64,000 bases of DNA from Candidatus Brockarchaeota archaeon (GTDB taxonomy: Archaea; Thermoproteota; EX4484-205; JAAOZP01), in NCBI GenBank assembly GCA_017601225.1, contig JAFNIX010000009.1, forward strand, positions 23,612 to 87,611. Reading direction: 5' to 3'. Below are positions 33,508-42,729 of the stretch, one piece after another. How positions within the stretch are numbered: the first letter of the stretch is position 1; each line of letters begins with the position of its first letter. Position numbers and translations under genes: made by a program. A model generated the notes under the pieces. That model was not told the DNA's origin. It made no database searches and saw only the letters and a program-made list of their open reading frames with translations.

Positions 33508-34998
33508 TTAACCGTCAGATTTTTCAGCAATAGAGCGGAAACGGGTGTAGGCATCCTCAACCGAGTCTTCATGCTCCGGCTCGAATTCTCTAAAATCAAA
33601 CGAGTTTCTGACTATCCACCTTATATCCTTATGGGATTTAACGAAGCCCGTTGCGTATGCCTGCATGAGAATGTTGCCGATGGAGGTTGCCTCCACAGGT
33701 CCAGCGATCACTCTAATGCCGGTGAAGTCTGCAGTAAGTTGGTTTAACAGCCAGTTTCTAGATCCGCCTCCAATAATGTTAACCCGCTTTATTTTTCTAC
33801 CGGTTAACTCCATTATCCTTTCTAAAACAAGCCTGTATTTGAAGGCCAGGCTTTCAAGTATTACTCTAACCATCTCACCCTCATTCCTAGGTTTCTCTTG
33901 GTTAGTTTCTTCTAAGTAGCGCATTATCTCCTCAACCATGTTCGTCGGAGCCATGAACCTTCCGTCATCAGGATCGATGAAAGCTATGAACCTTCTCGAC
34001 TTGCTTGCAAGACTAGTTAGCTCGTCGTAAGAGTATTCTTTGCCCTGGCTAACCCAGTTTCTCCTACATTCTTGAACCAGCCACATTCCTTGAACGTTGC
34101 GCAGAAACCTGAATTTTCCGAATACGCCCCCCTCATTAGTAAAGTTGTATTCTAATGATTTTCGGCTTATAATCGGCCTGTCCACTTCAACACCCACCAG
34201 CGACCAGGTTCCTGAGCTTATGTATGCTGAGCCCTCGTCCTCGAGAAGAGCTGCCGCTACTGCGGAAGCAGTGTCATGGCAGGCGGGGGCTACGATTGAA
34301 ACCTTGCTGTCGATTTTAAGCTCTTCGGCAAGGCTTGCAGAAATCCTCCCGAGAACTGTTCCAGGCCGAACTATCTCTGGTAGAAAGTGCGTTGGAATCT
34401 CTAGTTTCTCCAGGAGCTCATAGTCCCAGTTGTTCTTAGAAGGGTTGAAGAACTGAGTGGTTGTGGCGTCTGAAAACTCCGAAACCTTTACGCCGGACAG
34501 CCAGTAGTTGAACAGGTCCGGCATCATTAGGAATTTGCTTGCAGCGTTGAGTATTGAAGATCGGTTTAAGACTAGCGAATACAGCTGGTAAAGGGTGTTC
34601 AACCTGAGAAACTGAATTCCCGTTCTGAAATAGATCTCTTCTCGGGAAACCCTCTTAAAGACCTCTTCAAAAGCACGTTCCGTCCTAGGATCCCTATAGT
34701 GATGTGGGTTTCCGAGAAGCTCGCCACTGCTGTCGAGAAGCGCGAAGTCTACGCCCCAGGTGTCTACGCCAATGGACTCCAGGTTTCCATCCAACTTGGA
34801 GGCGGAGAGTGAAGCAGCATTCTTCATCTCGCTCCATATTCTTAAGACATCCCAGAATATGCTGCCCCCTATTTTCACGGGAACGTTTGGAAACCTATAA
34901 ACCTCCTCCACCTTTATTTTGTTCTCAGCAAGCATCCCGATTAAGGCTCTGCCGCTTTCTGCCCCAAGGTCGAAGGCTAGGAAGGCAAGGCTTCCCAT
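33508..34998 (-). CDS. Rhamnulokinase-type FGGY carbohydrate kinase
   Basis: An FGGY kinase with the rhamnulokinase signatures AFDLGAESGRALIG at the N-terminus, GVDTWGVDFALLDSSG, NPHHYRDPRTERAFEEV, and PACHDTASAVAAAL; NIIGGGSRNWLLNQLTAD is the second nucleotide-binding block. The predicted reaction is ATP + L-rhamnulose to L-rhamnulose 1-phosphate. At 496 residues it is full length. The ATG at 34998 is 26 bases after a TATA element (about 35022-35031); an upstream ATG at 35013 precedes the predicted transcript start. No rhamnose isomerase or aldolase was seen nearby, so the pathway is incomplete in this window. Related ketose kinases remain possible. Confidence 0.82.
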   Translation of the reverse strand: MGSLAFLAFDLGAESGRALIGMLAENKIKVEEVYRFPNVPVKIGGSIFWDVLRIWSEMKNAASLSASKLDGNLESIGVDTWGVDFALLDSSGELLGNPHHYRDPRTERAFEEVFKRVSREEIYFRTGIQFLRLNTLYQLYSLVLNRSSILNAASKFLMMPDLFNYWLSGVKVSEFSDATTTQFFNPSKNNWDYELLEKLEIPTHFLPEIVRPGTVLGRISASLAEELKIDSKVSIVAPACHDTASAVAAALLEDEGSAYISSGTWSLVGVEVDRPIISRKSLEYNFTNEGGVFGKFRFLRNVQGMWLVQECRRNWVSQGKEYSYDELTSLASKSRRFIAFIDPDDGRFMAPTNMVEEIMRYLEETNQEKPRNEGEMVRVILESLAFKYRLVLERIMELTGRKIKRVNIIGGGSRNWLLNQLTADFTGIRVIAGPVEATSIGNILMQAYATGFVKSHKDIRWIVRNSFDFREFEPEHEDSVEDAYTRFRSIAEKSDG

Positions 34999-35038
34999 GA
35001 GCCTTAAAAACATAGTTAATTTTTAAGCTTTTCCCAGC

Positions 35039-35962
35039 TTAAACGTTAAGCTCTTTCGAAGCGTCTACAAGGTTTCTAAGAATCAGAAGAGCCAGGTCAT
35101 GTTCAGTCTTACGCAGCCCGCAATCAGGGTGGATGTAAGCCACGTTTTCAACACCAATTTTAGAAACAACCCTCCTTATTATCTCCATAGCGTCTTCAGG
35201 AGCAGTAAGACCATCCCTCGACAGGACGTTTACCCTCATGCACCCCACCCCGATTTTTTTAGAACAATTTTCGAAAAAGCTTCTTGATAGAAGATCTATG
35301 TTTCCAGGCGTGCCCGCGAACTCTAAACTAAGAATGCCAATATTTTTCAAAAAACTCAGAGATTTCAGCATTTTCGCATTCAGCTTTCCACATACGTGTA
35401 TACCTGTTAGACTCGGCTCTAATCCTTCAACTGCAATTTCAATGGGCTCACGTAAACGTTCTGGATCTAGAAAACCCGCGCTAACCCCCGGCTCATCGAT
35501 CTGGATTAGACAATCATAGGATTGAATAAGCCTCGCAATCCTGTTTACGACGAGCGCAACATCATTATAGAGCTCCGTGTTCCTAACGTTGCCGTAGGGT
35601 CCGGCGTTCCTTAGCGCTGCTGAAAAACCGAAGGTTATCGGACCACTTACCCCTATCTTTAACCTGTTCGAATAGCCTTTTTCAACGATATGTTTTCTAG
35701 CTTCAAGAAAATCTACAATCCTGAAAGACTCCTCCATATTTTCCACAGGCCTTATTCTACCTGTTATGGAGATTCGTTCACCATCCACCTTCAAACCTTG
35801 CATTGAGTTTGAAAGATAGGAAAGCATATCTGTTCTCTGCTCACCGTCTGAAATAATGTCGATACCCGTCTCAACCTGCAGGTCGACGGCGAGCCGAATC
35901 GCCTTTTTAAGATCCTCATGAAGCCTTGGAAGACTCCCAATAACTGTTGTTTTTAGACGCAT
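35039..35962 (-). CDS. MetE C-terminal-type methyltransferase (cobalamin-independent methionine synthase family)
   Basis: The protein corresponds to the catalytic C-terminal barrel only: VIGSLPR at the start, SDGEQRTDMLSYLS, IQIDEPGVS, then IHVCGKLN and HPDCGL, which carry the zinc-binding His, Cys and Cys. Archaeal short MetE proteins use methylcobalamin or other methyl donors instead of folate, since the N-terminal folate domain is missing here too. It is more divergent than a housekeeping MetE, so another thiol or substrate is possible. The ATG at 35962 is preferred over 36070 because a TATA-like GCTTAAAAG lies 25-30 bases upstream and the longer N-terminus looks non-coding. Confidence 0.7.
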   Translation of the reverse strand: MRLKTTVIGSLPRLHEDLKKAIRLAVDLQVETGIDIISDGEQRTDMLSYLSNSMQGLKVDGERISITGRIRPVENMEESFRIVDFLEARKHIVEKGYSNRLKIGVSGPITFGFSAALRNAGPYGNVRNTELYNDVALVVNRIARLIQSYDCLIQIDEPGVSAGFLDPERLREPIEIAVEGLEPSLTGIHVCGKLNAKMLKSLSFLKNIGILSLEFAGTPGNIDLLSRSFFENCSKKIGVGCMRVNVLSRDGLTAPEDAMEIIRRVVSKIGVENVAYIHPDCGLRKTEHDLALLILRNLVDASKELNV

Positions 35963-36056
35963 CGTGGAAAAAACAGGCAAGCTTTCTTTTAAGCGTTTTT
36001 TCAAAAAGTTGTAAAATATGATAGATTGTGTTTGAAAATCGGCATATTGATCAGGA

Positions 36057-37115
36057 TTAGAACTTTCCATCAGTAACCTCGAAATGAGTAGGCTTGTTTA
36101 ACGTGCGGCCTCTTATTAAAACCCAGTGGGCAACCCATTTTATCATTCGCTCCACCGTGACTGTTGGACAGCCGAATAGTTTGAAGCATTTCGAAGCATT
36201 GCTTAACAGGGCTGTTTCCATCTCCCTGTTCGTAAAAACAGGCTCCCTCCGCAACAATGCTCCGAACCGTTCCGCTAACCATCTTACTGAAACAATTTCA
36301 GGACCAGTAACGTTAATTATTTCAGGAGGAGAGCTACATAATTCTAGGGAGCGTACAGCTATGTTGTTGACATCCCCCTGCCATATGACATTAACGTATC
36401 CCATTCTCAAGTCGATGGGGGATCCTTCAAAAACTCTCTCAGCCACATCCAGCAAAACACCATACCTCAGTTCCACCGCGTAATTCAACCTTAAGAACAG
36501 GGTTTTCAAGCCGTATTTATTAGAGAAGTATTCGAATATTCTCTCTCGACCCAAGCATGATTGAGCATATTCTCCTAAGGGGCCAGGAGGAGTCGATTCG
36601 TCCGCGCCCCCGGAAGAGACGGGGACCAAGGGATAAACGTTCCCGGTTGAAAAAACCACTATTCTGGATCTTCTGAATCTTCTTGAAACCATTGCTGGAA
36701 TCAGTGTGTTTACAGCCCAGGTTAGTGGGCTATCCTCCTCAGTGCCGAACTTCCTGCCAACCATGTATATCACGTTAGAAGCATCCGGAAGATTGTCCAA
36801 CTGGTTTTCCTCTAAAAGGTCACATTGGACTGTTTCAACACCAGCCTTCTCCAGCTCCTCTTTCAGGCCGGGTGTTGAAAACCTGGATGCTCCAATAACC
36901 CTTTTTCTTAAACCAGCCTTATCCACAGCTCTCTTAACAAGCCTCGCTAGAGTAGGGCCGATTTTACCTGAAACTCCCAGAATCAGAATGTCTCCATCAA
37001 GCCTTGAAACAGTCTCCACGGTCTCCTGCATCGGCCTGGACAGGATTTCGTCTAGCTCCGCCTCGCTTTCTATAAGGTCTGGAAGCTGATGGCCAGCCTT
37101 ATTTCCCCAAGTCAT
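36057..37115 (-). CDS. NAD-dependent epimerase/dehydratase-like protein lacking the catalytic Lys
   Basis: A short-chain-type Rossmann protein: ILGVSGKIGPTLARL at residues 45-59 is the glycine-rich NAD loop, and VVFSTGNVYPL is the usual Ser/Thr strand. The expected YxxxK motif is Y183-A-Q-S-C187: Tyr is present but Lys is replaced by Cys, so ordinary SDR catalysis is doubtful. INVTGPEIVSVRWLAERFG resembles sugar epimerases in its substrate domain. The ATG at 37115 has a TATA box (GTTTATATGC, 37139-37148). It lies between the GH127 gene and the MetE-like gene; the predicted ends do not overlap. A modified epimerase or a binding protein are both possible. Confidence 0.65.
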   Translation of the reverse strand: MTWGNKAGHQLPDLIESEAELDEILSRPMQETVETVSRLDGDILILGVSGKIGPTLARLVKRAVDKAGLRKRVIGASRFSTPGLKEELEKAGVETVQCDLLEENQLDNLPDASNVIYMVGRKFGTEEDSPLTWAVNTLIPAMVSRRFRRSRIVVFSTGNVYPLVPVSSGGADESTPPGPLGEYAQSCLGRERIFEYFSNKYGLKTLFLRLNYAVELRYGVLLDVAERVFEGSPIDLRMGYVNVIWQGDVNNIAVRSLELCSSPPEIINVTGPEIVSVRWLAERFGALLRREPVFTNREMETALLSNASKCFKLFGCPTVTVERMIKWVAHWVLIRGRTLNKPTHFEVTDGKF

Positions 37116-37246
37116 CTCTTGGTTTTCTCTACGTCTTAAGCATATAAACAATACTTTTCCAAGGCGAGCATAAGGTTTTTACCCGAGGGAAACGGAAGGT
37201 TTTTAAAACTTTGAAACATTTTTAAGTAGTCTTGTCTACTCGCGTA

Positions 37247-39106
37247 GTGGATACGTCGAAAAGCCCTTACGCGAAGCTTCGGCCAGTTCCCGTGGAAGAA
37301 GTTGAGCTGAAGAATGGCTTCTGGGCTAAACGCTTGAAGAAGCTTAGAGAAGTAACGATTCCATCCCAGTATGAGCTTCTTGAAAACACTGGTAGGATTT
37401 TCAATTTCCGAAGGGCAGCTGGTAGGGAGAAGGGTGGTTTTCAAGGACTAGTGTTTAACGATTCAGACGTTTACAAGTGGGTTGAAGCCGTCGGCTTCCT
37501 ACTAGCATCAGGTTTCGACGAGAAGCTTCACAGCGTAGTTGAGAAAGTCGTGAACGATATATGTGCAGCTCAAGATGACGACGGTTACCTTAATACTTTC
37601 TTCACGTTTGAGAATAGGGCTCAACGCTGGACGAACCTCAGGGCTATGCATGAGCTGTATTGCGCCGGGCACCTGATTCAGGCTGCCATTGCTTTGCGCA
37701 GGGCCACTGGCGATGAGAAGCTCTTCAACGCAGCGGTGCGTTTTGCAAACCATATATTGAGAGTCTTCGGTCCAGACGGAAGGCCTGGGACACCCGGACA
37801 CCCTGAGATAGAGATGGCCATGGTTGAGCTGTACAGGGAGACCGGTGATCACAGATACTTGAACATGGCTAAAACACTCATAGATAATCGTGGAAAGGGA
37901 ATCGTAGGCGGCGATGTTAACCTGATTGACCATAAGCCTTTCAGGCAGCTTGACGAGATCGTTGGGCATGCTGTAAGGTCGCTTTACTTGAACTGCGGAG
38001 CAACAGACCTGTACATGGAGACGGGGGAAAGGGAGATATGGAACGTTTTAGAAAAACTCTGGAGCAACATGGTTAAGTGCAAAATGTACGTTACGGGTGG
38101 CGTTGGCTCCCGTTACGATGGGGAAGCCTTCGGCTTCAACTATGAGTTGCCTAATGTTCAAGCATACGCTGAGACATGCGCTGCGATAGCGAACTTCATG
38201 TGGAACTGGAGGATGTTTCTAGCAAGCGGAGAGGCGAGGTTCGTCGACGTGATGGAGCTTGCTCTTTACAACGGTGTTTTAGCAGGCATATCTCTCAACG
38301 GCAAGGAGTATTTCTATGTGAATCCGCTTGCGGACCGTGGTAGACACAGGCGTCAGGAATGGTTTGAATGTGCATGCTGTCCGCCGAATGTGGCTAGGCT
38401 CATAGCCAGCCTTCCAGGCTACTTCTACAGTCTTTCTGAAGACGGGATCTGGGTGAATATGTACGACGAGAATGTTGCACGATTAAAGTTTAGAGGAGAA
38501 GAGGTGAGCATTTTTCAGAAAACCGATTATCCCTGGGGCGGGAGGGTTGAAATAACTCTAGGATTAGAGCATGAAAGTGCTTTCTCAATGTTTCTTAGAA
38601 TACCCGGCTGGAGTAAAAGGGTGGAAGTCAGCTTAAACGGATCGAAAATTGATGAGAAAGCTAAGCCAGGATTCTATTTTAGGATAGATAGAATATGGAG
38701 AAATGGCGACACTATAGAATTGTATTTCGAAATGGAGATTAGGAAAATATCTTGCAACCCGCTTGTCTACGAGAACCTAGGAAGGATAGCCTTAGGCAGA
38801 GGGCCATTAATGTACTGTTTTGAAGAAGTCGATAATACAGGGTTTGACGTTTGGGATCTTTTAATCCCGGAGGATGCGACACTTAGAGCAGAATGGGTTC
38901 CCAATCTGCTTGACGGTGTAACCGTTATTAGAGGAGAGGGATATGTGCAAGATTCAGATTGGAAACAGGATTCTTTATACACAGAAATAGAAGCCTCCTC
39001 AAGAATACGGAAGGTAAGTTTTACAGCAATACCCTATTATGCTTGGGCTAACAGGGAACCAGGTGCTATGTGCGTCTGGGCTAGGCTAATGCCTAAGACG
39101 GTCTAA
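37247..39106 (+). CDS. Glycoside hydrolase family 127 (beta-L-arabinofuranosidase type)
   Basis: All main GH127 blocks are present: VELKNGFWAKRLKKL, FNFRRAAGREKGGFQGLVFNDSD, DDDGYLNTFFT, GHLIQAAIALRRATGD, and VTGGVGSRYDGEAFG. The zinc/catalytic set is visible as Glu and Cys in YAETCAAI (about residue 310) and the Cys-Cys of ECACCPPNVARL (about residue 377), corresponding to the known metal ligands and Cys nucleophile of HypBA1-type enzymes. It should remove terminal beta-L-arabinofuranose from plant or glycoprotein glycans. No signal peptide, so it is cytoplasmic and acts on imported oligosaccharides. A TTG at 37232 is possible, but GTG 37247 fits the TATA box at 37218-37227. Confidence 0.9.
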   Translation: MDTSKSPYAKLRPVPVEEVELKNGFWAKRLKKLREVTIPSQYELLENTGRIFNFRRAAGREKGGFQGLVFNDSDVYKWVEAVGFLLASGFDEKLHSVVEKVVNDICAAQDDDGYLNTFFTFENRAQRWTNLRAMHELYCAGHLIQAAIALRRATGDEKLFNAAVRFANHILRVFGPDGRPGTPGHPEIEMAMVELYRETGDHRYLNMAKTLIDNRGKGIVGGDVNLIDHKPFRQLDEIVGHAVRSLYLNCGATDLYMETGEREIWNVLEKLWSNMVKCKMYVTGGVGSRYDGEAFGFNYELPNVQAYAETCAAIANFMWNWRMFLASGEARFVDVMELALYNGVLAGISLNGKEYFYVNPLADRGRHRRQEWFECACCPPNVARLIASLPGYFYSLSEDGIWVNMYDENVARLKFRGEEVSIFQKTDYPWGGRVEITLGLEHESAFSMFLRIPGWSKRVEVSLNGSKIDEKAKPGFYFRIDRIWRNGDTIELYFEMEIRKISCNPLVYENLGRIALGRGPLMYCFEEVDNTGFDVWDLLIPEDATLRAEWVPNLLDGVTVIRGEGYVQDSDWKQDSLYTEIEASSRIRKVSFTAIPYYAWANREPGAMCVWARLMPKTV

Positions 39107-39114
39107 ACACCATT

Positions 39115-40677
39115 TCAAAACTCTAGCACTATCATTCTCCCATCAAGTGCGTGGGAGAACTCTACGAAGTAATTCGTATGCAGTTGATAAACCAAGAAAC
39201 CTAAGGGTGAATCATCCCATAAAACCTTCTTTATATCAGGAGTTGGTATCCTTATCCGGAAATGGCCGGTAATAGCAGGTATGGGAGTGATAGTCATCTC
39301 TATTGCATTTTTTGAACTATCGAAAAGCCAATCGTATCCGAAAACCCCCCTTAGAGGAATGTTCACCCTTATCGAAACCGTCTCATCCTTCCACCATAAG
39401 GGGAAATTCGGTCTTATGTTAATCTCTTCGAAACCGATCCAAGACGGATAAAGCCCAAATAGTCCTTCGATTATGGCACATAGATGACTTGCAGCAGCCA
39501 CCCCGTAAAAATCCCTGTGATACGCATGGACTTGATCTATAGTGCCGTCTTTAAAATACCATTCCAGTATATCTTTATCACGGACGTGGACGTCGCTTCT
39601 ACGTTTTATCGAATGATATAGGGCATCGCACATGCCTACTTTCTCGAAGAGAATCGCTGTATTGTAATAAGCTTCTCCCCATGAGCCTCCGCATACGAAT
39701 TGAGTATCACCATGATCCCTATATCCGCCTGCAGGACCATCGAAATGGTAAGTCGGATATTGTATTGGAGTCGGGAATACCCCGTCTTTTTCGATAATGT
39801 TATAAATATATTCTGCAACGGATTCCCTTCTAACAGTATTCTCACAGACTTTTGCTACGTAGAAAGGCGTGATGTCTACTTCTCTACTTGATTCTTGCAT
39901 CCCATTGAGACTATGATACCATTTCCTTTTACTAGCATCATATTGGAGAAAATAATAGCCTTCCTCATCGTCGTAAGCCTCCCTTTCAAGAGCCCGGTAA
40001 GTCAGGTTAAACTGGTCCAGAAGCCAGTCTGCTTTAGGGAGGCCATGCTTAATAGCATATTTGGCAACGTTTTTCATGAACCAGCACCACTGCATAGATG
40101 CCACTACAACCATGTTCCCGGGATTATCTGAAGCTGGAAAGTTCTGAGGTTCTCCAATGTTTAATCCCCAGAAAGTTATTGGCTCCCTACTGCCATCTCT
40201 CTGGCTACCATCTTCGATCAACCCATTTCCAGCATAGTCGAATTGGTTATAAACCCATTCTATGAATTTCAGGATCAAATCCCATTTTTCGCCTATTAGG
40301 ATTTTATCACCAAAGTACATGAAGAAATCACCAAGATACCTTGCTGTCTGACCGATGTGGACGCCCCGCTGATCGCTACCGTAGCACCATAAGAGGTGTC
40401 CGTCTTTCCTATCGATCTGGTCGAGAAAAAGCCTTGAGGGGAGTTCTTTAAGCAGGGATTGCTCGTTACCCCACATGTATGCAACGCATTTGCATATGTG
40501 TTGATAATCTCGAGGGTCAAAACTGTGTTGAGGGTTTCTAACACCATCTGAGACTGATAACCATCCATCAACCCCGTAATACCTCTTAGCTGTATCCCTT
40601 AACCTACTTACTATCCTAGACGCGATTAGAAATGACTCGTTTATAGAGGCATCAGGAGTATGGATAGCTATGTCCAC
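39115..40677 (-). CDS. Six-hairpin (alpha/alpha) glycosidase, rhamnosidase-like
   Basis: Long helical protein with the features of the six-hairpin glycosidase superfamily: YGVDGWLSVSD, LFLDQIDRKDGHLLWCYG, FQNFDYAGNGLIEDGS-like FDYAGNGLIEDGS, GGSWGEAYYNTAILFEKVG, and a C-terminal beta-sandwich with IRPNFPLWWK and IRVNIPLRG. This layout is close to GH78 alpha-L-rhamnosidases and related families; the exact family is uncertain. A cytoplasmic location is implied by the lack of a signal peptide. The GTG at 40677 is preferred because the strong TATA box (CTTTATATATGC, 40697-40708) predicts transcription starting near 40677; an ATG at 40692 would lie upstream of that. It is separated from the ABC importer genes by a promoter. 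Confidence 0.65.
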   Translation of the reverse strand: MDIAIHTPDASINESFLIASRIVSRLRDTAKRYYGVDGWLSVSDGVRNPQHSFDPRDYQHICKCVAYMWGNEQSLLKELPSRLFLDQIDRKDGHLLWCYGSDQRGVHIGQTARYLGDFFMYFGDKILIGEKWDLILKFIEWVYNQFDYAGNGLIEDGSQRDGSREPITFWGLNIGEPQNFPASDNPGNMVVVASMQWCWFMKNVAKYAIKHGLPKADWLLDQFNLTYRALEREAYDDEEGYYFLQYDASKRKWYHSLNGMQESSREVDITPFYVAKVCENTVRRESVAEYIYNIIEKDGVFPTPIQYPTYHFDGPAGGYRDHGDTQFVCGGSWGEAYYNTAILFEKVGMCDALYHSIKRRSDVHVRDKDILEWYFKDGTIDQVHAYHRDFYGVAAASHLCAIIEGLFGLYPSWIGFEEINIRPNFPLWWKDETVSIRVNIPLRGVFGYDWLFDSSKNAIEMTITPIPAITGHFRIRIPTPDIKKVLWDDSPLGFLVYQLHTNYFVEFSHALDGRMIVLEF

Positions 40678-40696
40678 GTTTCTATCCTCCATGTGA

Positions 40697-40708
40697 GCAT
40701 ATATAAAG
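40697..40708 (-). promoter_or_regulatory. TATA box of the six-hairpin glycosidase gene
   Basis: On the minus strand CTTTATATATGC, centred at about 40703, is one of the strongest TATA matches in the window. It predicts a transcript starting around 40677, at the GTG chosen as the start. Confidence 0.55.
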
Positions 40709-40782
40709 ATCCACCTTAAAACAACGCGTGCTATTGTTTTTAAAGCAAAGACATCAATAATAAACTCGTGAAAATGGTTTCG

Positions 40783-41670
40783 CTACTCCTCTGTCCTAAG
40801 CCTCGGGTTAAACACTTCCTCGAGAGCTGACGATATTAGGACTAGGCCTGTCTGGAGCAGAACTATGCATATGATTGGAGAGAAGAGGTAAATCCATGCC
40901 CTCTGGTTGATCAGCGCGCTCTCGGCCATCGCGATGTTTATCATCACACCCCAGTTTACGGAGGTGAATCTCAGAATCCCGAGTGAGAAAAGTATCACTT
41001 GTGAGTATATGCCGCCTGTTAGCGCCAAGAAAAAGTTCATCACCAAGTATGGCATTAAGTTTGGTATTATCTCTCTGAAGATTATGTGGAGATTGCCCAG
41101 GTTTAAGCATCTCGCAGCCTCTATGAACGGTCTTTCTCTAAGAGCAAGAACCTGAGACCTGATTGCCCTCGCAGTATTCGGCCACTGGACGATTCCTATT
41201 ATGAGAGAGACTTCAACAAGGGTTAGCTCCCTGCCAGCTGGGAGGATTGCTGCAATCAACAGTAGAAGCGGGTACTGCGGAAGCAACAGGAATGTATCAG
41301 TAATTCTCATCAACACCTCGTCGAACAGGCCGCCCAGCATGCCTGATGAAACACCAATTACAGTCGCAATAAATATTGTCACTAGGCCGGTTAACGCGGC
41401 GATGAACAGAGCATCCCGGGAGCCGTTTATTATCTGCATAAGCACATCTCTCCCGTAGGCGTCTGTGCCCAACGGATGCTGCCAAGAAGGGGGAAGATAC
41501 CTTTTCGCAGGATAAGCCCTGAGGTCGAGTGGGAAGAAGAAGGGCCCAATAAGAGCCATGAGTATGAAGAAAATCACTATTATTAAGCCCGCCATAGCTG
41601 TAGGCTTCCTCCTGAACACTTTAAAGTAATTGGACAACCGTTTTAACAACCCTGATTTCTTCACAATCAA
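40783..41670 (-). CDS. Opp/Dpp-type ABC transporter permease, second subunit
   Basis: A DppC/OppC-like permease: RKPTAMAGLIIVIFFILMALIGPFFF is the first membrane helix, and EIIPNLMPYLVMNFFLALTGG contains the EAA-type loop that contacts the ATPase. Six hydrophobic segments are visible. It pairs with the DppB-like gene just upstream. The TTG at 41670 is favoured because GGGGTG lies seven bases before it, directly after the stop of the permease gene; a TTG at 41691 would overlap that stop by eight bases. With the DppB, binding-protein and two ATPase genes it makes a complete importer. Confidence 0.83.
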   Translation of the reverse strand: MIVKKSGLLKRLSNYFKVFRRKPTAMAGLIIVIFFILMALIGPFFFPLDLRAYPAKRYLPPSWQHPLGTDAYGRDVLMQIINGSRDALFIAALTGLVTIFIATVIGVSSGMLGGLFDEVLMRITDTFLLLPQYPLLLLIAAILPAGRELTLVEVSLIIGIVQWPNTARAIRSQVLALRERPFIEAARCLNLGNLHIIFREIIPNLMPYLVMNFFLALTGGIYSQVILFSLGILRFTSVNWGVMINIAMAESALINQRAWIYLFSPIICIVLLQTGLVLISSALEEVFNPRLRTEE

Positions 41671-41683
41671 GTTTCTACACCCC

Positions 41684-42679
41684 TCATTCAAATTTTATCC
41701 TTGGATCCAGCCTGCTGTAAAGCAGTTCGGCGAAAAGATTGCCAAGTACAGTAGCTACGGATGTTATTAGGAAGCCCGCTGTTACAAGAGGGTAGTCCCT
41801 CATTTGAATCCCAATGGTAAGATACCTGCCGATGCCAGGATATAGGAAAAGGTTTTCAATAAGGAGCGCACCCCCGAACATGAATCCCAAGGCTATTGCG
41901 AAGCGGGTGAATAAGGGAAGCACCGCGTTCCTCCCAACGTAAGTAGTGATTATCCTCCTATCCTTCAAGCCACGTGCCTCAGCAGCAGTCACGTAGTACT
42001 CTCCTAGAACAGAGATCGTGCTACTCTTCATCATTAGAACCCATGACCCTATGGTCGTCAGAACATACGTGAGAATCGGTAGAGCAGCGTGGCGAAGCAC
42101 GCTGAGAATGAACTCCAGATTGAACTTAGAGGGGTCGACGGTTGGACCATATGGGCCTAATTCCTTTGGGAACAATCTTAACTGTATCGCTAAACTCCAT
42201 ATAAGGAAGAAGCCGAGGATGTTTTGAGGCATTGCTGTTGTGACCGAAGCGTAGAACGACATTATCCTGTCTATTAGTGAACCCCTCTTGTAAGCAATGT
42301 ACATTCCTATCACTGTGCCCAGCATGAAGCTTATTACTAGCGATATCGACAGCGAGAAAACTGTCCAAGGAATGGCGTAGCCCAGTATTCTAGTGATAGG
42401 CTGAGCCAACGTGAACGAGTAGCCGAAGTCTCCGCTTAAGATTCCTCTTAGGAAATCTATGTATTGCTCGTGAAGGGGGGCAGTGGGGACGAAGGGAACC
42501 ATCATTAAGACCCTTGACAAAGCCTCCTCGTAGGAATATCCCAGTGAAAGATAATAGTTAAGCATCAAATCCACAGGATTTCCAGGAATAACCCGGTATA
42601 GGAAGAACGTTACTGTTATTGCGACGAATAATGTGACAATCGAGAAAACAGTCTTCCGCACTATCCACCTCATTTGCAC
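41684..42679 (-). CDS. Opp/Dpp-type ABC transporter permease, first subunit
   Basis: A DppB/OppB-like permease with about six membrane helices: IVTLFVAITVTFFLYRVIPGNPVD near the start is the conserved first segment, and YVTAAEARGLKDRRI is the EAA loop. The start is GTG at 42679 or ATG at 42673. It follows the binding-protein gene by 50 bases and continues into the DppC-like gene, so it is transcribed from the importer promoter region. The imported substrate is probably an oligosaccharide, since Opp-type importers in archaea often carry sugars and the flanking genes are glycosidases. Confidence 0.85.
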   Translation of the reverse strand: MQMRWIVRKTVFSIVTLFVAITVTFFLYRVIPGNPVDLMLNYYLSLGYSYEEALSRVLMMVPFVPTAPLHEQYIDFLRGILSGDFGYSFTLAQPITRILGYAIPWTVFSLSISLVISFMLGTVIGMYIAYKRGSLIDRIMSFYASVTTAMPQNILGFFLIWSLAIQLRLFPKELGPYGPTVDPSKFNLEFILSVLRHAALPILTYVLTTIGSWVLMMKSSTISVLGEYYVTAAEARGLKDRRIITTYVGRNAVLPLFTRFAIALGFMFGGALLIENLFLYPGIGRYLTIGIQMRDYPLVTAGFLITSVATVLGNLFAELLYSRLDPRIKFE

Positions 42680-42729
42680 TAGGACTTGGAAGAAAGGGGT
42701 AAAAAAATTTTTCGGACGGGAAGGTTTCT

